15,690 nucleotides of DNA, from assembly GCA_964519585.1 (NCBI GenBank), contig CAZFIO010000030.1, positions 1 to 15,690 of the forward strand, written 5' to 3'. Made by a program: the position numbers and the translations under genes. Below, piece by piece: positions 13,510 through 15,690 of the stretch (the stretch's first letter is position 1; the number at the start of each line of letters is the position of its first letter). The notes below the pieces were generated by a model. That model saw only the letters and a list, made by a program, of their open reading frames with translations, searched no databases and was not told the origin of the DNA. The stretch comes from CAZFIO01 sp964519585 (GTDB lineage: Bacteria; Bacillota; Clostridia; Tissierellales; Tissierellaceae).

Positions 13510-13796
13510 TAGTTACTCAACCACCAAGCTGCTAATATAATAATAGCTATCAATATAGCTATAAGTCCGATAAACTTCATAAAACTATTATTTTCATTAA
13601 CCTTTGATAAGTAATAACGTTCTACAACCATACTTAATACCACCGATGAAGTAGCAATGACTAGAAAAATATTACCTCCTCCAACCCTATACTTTTGAAT
13701 AAATCCAATGACAAGCAATGCTATTACAGTAATAAACCATGTAATCTTGATAGACTTTCCAGATATTTTTAATTCCATTTCATCCATTTTTCTCAT
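13509..13796 (-). CDS. Small membrane protein coupled to the XRE regulator
   Basis: This protein of about 95 residues starts at ATG 13796 (MRKMDEMELKISG); AGGAGG lies 7 bases upstream, whereas the open frame to 13820 precedes that site. It has three hydrophobic segments: ITWFITVIALLVIGF, IFLVIATSSVVLSMVV and FIGLIAILIAIIILAAWWL. Such proteins are common partners of short XRE regulators in Firmicutes. They may sense envelope state or sequester the regulator, but no function is established. A dead copy with a 91-base deletion is at 7725-7912. Confidence 0.82.
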   Translation of the reverse strand: MRKMDEMELKISGKSIKITWFITVIALLVIGFIQKYRVGGGNIFLVIATSSVVLSMVVERYYLSKVNENNSFMKFIGLIAILIAIIILAAWWLSN

Positions 13797-13886
13797 CCTA
13801 TTACCTCCTATAAATGTCAAACTTGTTTTACATCCATAAATAGTTTTGACATTGCTCTCATCCCCTCTTTCTATTTTTGAACTTAA

Positions 13887-13933
13887 AAGAGGGCAAAATT
13901 TACTTGGTCTTGACTGACCTAAGCTTTACCCAT
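13887..13933 (-). repeat. Hairpin repeat copy C
   Basis: Arms GGGCAAAATTTA (13891-13902) and TAAGCTTTACCC (13920-13931) pair with a few mismatches around CTTGGTCTTGACTGACC. The loop is almost identical to copies A and B, while the stem is more degraded. On the minus strand a CTCTTTT run follows. It lies about 210 bases downstream of the Fic gene. Confidence 0.7.
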
Positions 13934-14040
13934 TTACCTTTCTTTAATGGATATATTCCCAAGTACAAGAAAAGCATTGAATGTCATCTGTCCATTCAAT
14001 GCCTTATATCATATCAAACCATTGATATAACTGAGTTTTA

Positions 14041-14099
14041 TAGCTTTTCAGTCTTAACGATCACTTCCACGTGCCTTGAGAGTACAATAATGATGTAGT
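14041..14099 (-). pseudogene. Short coding remnant, RlmD-like C-terminus
   Basis: The minus frame reads YYIIIVLSRHVEVIVKTEKL and stops near 14036. The LSRHVEV word and the surrounding DNA match the segment at 15625-15690 (IFIDLSRHVEVVTLL). The HVE-VV-LL-R pattern is typical of the extreme C-terminus of RlmD-type 23S rRNA uracil methyltransferases. Only the last 25-30 codons exist. The assignment is by memory of the motif and is tentative. Confidence 0.35.
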
Positions 14100-14140
14100 A
14101 AGGATATGCTATCCCCTTAATGGATCTTATTATTTTATTA

Positions 14141-15061
14141 TTAATCTAATACGGATATCCAAAGTCTTTCAGACTCTACAACAAGCTCTGATACTAGTTT
14201 TATGAAAGGTTTATAATTCATTGTTGTGTGTGCAATATCCAATACTTCATAGTATTTTGCTCTATCTTTATTTTTAATAATTATTGGGGTGTATCCACTC
14301 CTCATTAATTCAAAGTTTAATAGGAGTCTCGCAGTTCTACCATTGCCATCAGTAAACGGGTGGATTTTCACAAATTCACCATGTAGTAATGTTGCCCTAA
14401 CCACTGGGTGATAAGCTTCCCAACTATTGTCGTATTCCTCGATAAGCTCTTGCATTAAATCAGTTATTTCATAATGCTTGGGTGGGATATGTTTTGCGCC
14501 ACTAATTACTACATTTTCTGTCCTGTATCTTCCAGCATTTTTATTGTCTATTTCCTTTAGTATTAAAGAATGAATATTTCTTATATTCCATTCTGAAATT
14601 TCCTCTTTGTTAGAAGCTAAATCCTCTATAAATAAAATAGCATCACGGTGATTGATAGTCTCTAAATGTTCAACCATAGTTTTACCACCAACAGTAATCC
14701 CTTCAAGTACAACTTTTGTTTCAGACATTGTCAAAGTGTTTCCTTCAATTGCGTTACTGTTATATGTCCATTCTACAACTAATTTTTCATGAAGTGAATC
14801 TACAAGCTGTTTTGAAAATGGTCGATACTTATCAATCTCTTTTTTTAGAGAATCTATAATATTAAAATCATATTCTAAACCAAGGTATTCTTTTTTAATA
14901 GTTTCTCTTCCGTCAATTGGTTTTACTGCATCGAAAGGGATTGCCCAATTTCTCCCTATTTTTATAGCTCCTTCTATTCTACCTTCACGACATAATAGTC
15001 GTATTCTACTATCGCTTATTCCCCATTTTTCACTTGCTTCTTTTATACTTATATAACCCAC
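14141..15061 (-). CDS. Fic-family AMP-transferase with N-terminal HTH, autoinhibited class
   Basis: This protein of about 306 residues starts at GTG 15061, 6 bases after GAGGTG; a GTG at 15070 lies in that ribosome site. Residues 2-45 form a MerR/excisionase-like DNA-binding segment (GYISIKEASEKWGISDSRIR...GRNWAIPFDA). The inhibitory helix SNAIEGN (102-108, with Glu106) precedes the Fic domain, whose catalytic loop HPFTDGNGRTAR begins at His234. Such proteins transfer AMP from ATP to a hydroxyl of a target protein and are held off by their own Glu. The HTH may let it regulate its own gene. It is flanked by two related coding remnants (14041-14099 and 15625-15690), suggesting a mobile or island setting. 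Confidence 0.92.
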   Translation of the reverse strand: MGYISIKEASEKWGISDSRIRLLCREGRIEGAIKIGRNWAIPFDAVKPIDGRETIKKEYLGLEYDFNIIDSLKKEIDKYRPFSKQLVDSLHEKLVVEWTYNSNAIEGNTLTMSETKVVLEGITVGGKTMVEHLETINHRDAILFIEDLASNKEEISEWNIRNIHSLILKEIDNKNAGRYRTENVVISGAKHIPPKHYEITDLMQELIEEYDNSWEAYHPVVRATLLHGEFVKIHPFTDGNGRTARLLLNFELMRSGYTPIIIKNKDRAKYYEVLDIAHTTMNYKPFIKLVSELVVESERLWISVLD

Positions 15062-15066
15062 AAATA

Positions 15067-15348
15067 TCACCTCATGATAATTTTATACCTACATCGGAAT
15101 AATATCAAGTTGATTTTAAGTCTTTCCTTAAAATAATAGTTATTTATTTTCCCAAAGTATTCCCTTACCAAGTCTTTATAACTAAATTTATCCACATTAG
15201 TTTTCAAATCTGAACCACTGTATACACATTTATTCCACCTATTGTTTATATTAATAACATTGAAGCTACAATCTTTAGCACCTCCTTGGCAATAATTATT
15301 GATGACTATACCACTTCTCTTTGGCTGAAAAATTGGAACCATAATCAT
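15067..15348 (-). CDS. Hypothetical protein upstream of fic
   Basis: This open frame has 93 residues, basic and aromatic, with four cysteines (in NYCQGGAKDC, NKCVY and FRCRY). It has no membrane segment and no recognised domain. The ATG lies inside the right flank of the 23-bp palindrome and lacks a ribosome site, so it may be a truncated remnant. It ends just before the fic start. Confidence 0.3.
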   Translation of the reverse strand: MIMVPIFQPKRSGIVINNYCQGGAKDCSFNVININNRWNKCVYSGSDLKTNVDKFSYKDLVREYFGKINNYYFKERLKINLILFRCRYKIIMR

Positions 15349-15395
15349 TGAAGCCCTAACCCTATTTATGAAATAAATAGGGTTAGGGCTTCAAT
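15347..15395. repeat. Perfect 23-bp inverted repeat
   Basis: Arms at 15347-15369 and 15373-15395 are perfect reverse complements (ATTGAAGCCCTAACCC... and its partner) around the loop GAA. Neither strand has a T-run after it, so it is not an ordinary terminator. It marks a sharp change from fic-associated sequence to the more GC-rich degraded coding sequence on the right. Confidence 0.9.
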
Positions 15396-15690
15396 GGGGC
15401 AAAAAAGGGTGTTTTTTCACTGATTTTCGACCCAATTTTCGGCCTCATACCACTACATGTTGTGTTCAAAATCTATTTTTTCTCTCCTGAACCACAATAT
15501 GTCATCAGAATTGCTGCTTCCGCCGTAGAATGTACCCAATCAGCCTTCTCTATCGCTCGTCTTCTTGGACATTCCTGACATGAGACGTACCTCTATTTAC
15601 AACTCGTTTCACTCCTTGTAAGTAGGGTTACGACTTCAACGTGCCTTGAGAGGTCAATAAAGATGTCATAAGTATCTAGTTTCCCCTTAG
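15396..15690 (-). pseudogene. Degraded coding sequence at right edge, RlmD-like tails
   Basis: No intact gene. One minus frame reads, from the edge, TYDIFIDLSRHVEVVTLLTR, SETSCK and a stop. It then continues with RYVSCQECPRRRAIEKADWV and STAEAAILMTYCGSGEKK to a second stop near 15475. Both pieces end like methyltransferase C-termini (HVEVVTLL, AEAAILMTYCG), which suggests two successive tails of RlmD-type genes, as left by repeated integration or gene decay. The DNA at 15638-15666 matches 14069-14097 closely. The sequence is less AT-rich than its neighbours. The identity is tentative. Confidence 0.3.

Larger units (their letters stand above)
13821..14140. other. Intergenic region with hairpins and repeat elements
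   Basis: No gene is supported; the plus-strand frame at 13877-14098 runs through the hairpin repeat and lacks a ribosome site. The region holds copy C of the repeat, a stem GCATTGAATG/CATTCAATGC (13974-13983 with 13993-14002), a second stem TTATATCA/TGATATAA (14004-14011 with 14023-14030), and a coding remnant at 14041-14099. Confidence 0.55.

Noticed and set aside
4307..13933. CRISPR array from the three similar repeats
   Set aside because: The copies are thousands of bases apart, are palindromic and sit at operon ends; there are no spacers or cas genes.
13877..14098. Plus-strand ORF of 73 codons
   Set aside because: It runs through the hairpin repeat and a coding remnant on the other strand and has no ribosome site.
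15396..15690. Insertion sequence with transposase
   Set aside because: No transposase motif or terminal inverted repeat pair could be recognised in the visible part; the frame has internal stops.

Overview
The window is AT-rich Firmicute DNA. Strong AGGAGG-type ribosome sites, sigma-A promoters with 17-bp spacers and the protein families present (PadR, clostridial-type CobW, DUF318 permeases, carbamate kinase) suggest an anaerobic Clostridia or Tissierellia. It is an accessory region rich in small regulators, metal and anion transporters and defence-like genes. Many genes are internally deleted, so the region is visibly decaying. I see no rRNA, tRNA, CRISPR array or intact transposase.

Layout. 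1-865: a minus-strand PadR regulator overlapping a DUF2812 membrane protein cut by the left edge. 1012-2431: an ECF sigma factor and its overlapping zinc-binding membrane anti-sigma factor. 2541-2969: a small DUF3592-like membrane protein (minus) headed by the remains of an XRE repressor. 2978-4207: a good promoter, a fluoride (crcB-motif) riboswitch with terminator, then a shortened UspA gene and a cation/proton antiporter broken by two deletions. 4307-7385: a minus-strand arsenic/metal operon of arsR with two operators, remnants of an ACR3 efflux pump and of arsC, a CobW GTPase, a DUF318 permease and a small CxxC thioredoxin-like protein. 7419-7912: an orphan ORF and a decayed copy of an XRE/membrane-protein gene pair. 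7905-8858: carbamate kinase. 9206-10111: a CDF cation exporter. 10146-10318: a possible small RNA ending in a strong two-way terminator. 10423-11836: PadR plus two half-size permeases. 12303-13239: an overlapping nucleotidyltransferase/partner pair resembling a toxin-antitoxin or abortive-infection module. 13318-13796: the intact membrane-protein/XRE pair. 14141-15348: an autoinhibited Fic protein and a small unknown ORF. 15347-15395: a perfect 23-bp palindrome. 15396-15690: degraded coding sequence whose end resembles a segment near 14050.

Three themes link the window. First, ion or metalloid efflux units sit under dedicated sensors (fluoride riboswitch, ArsR, PadR), but two of these units are eroded. 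Second, a membrane-protein/XRE module occurs once intact and twice as remnants, and one remnant preserves deletion joints at 5-bp microhomologies. Third, a hairpin repeat with a conserved loop lies downstream of three minus-strand operons and looks like a spreading terminator-like RNA element.
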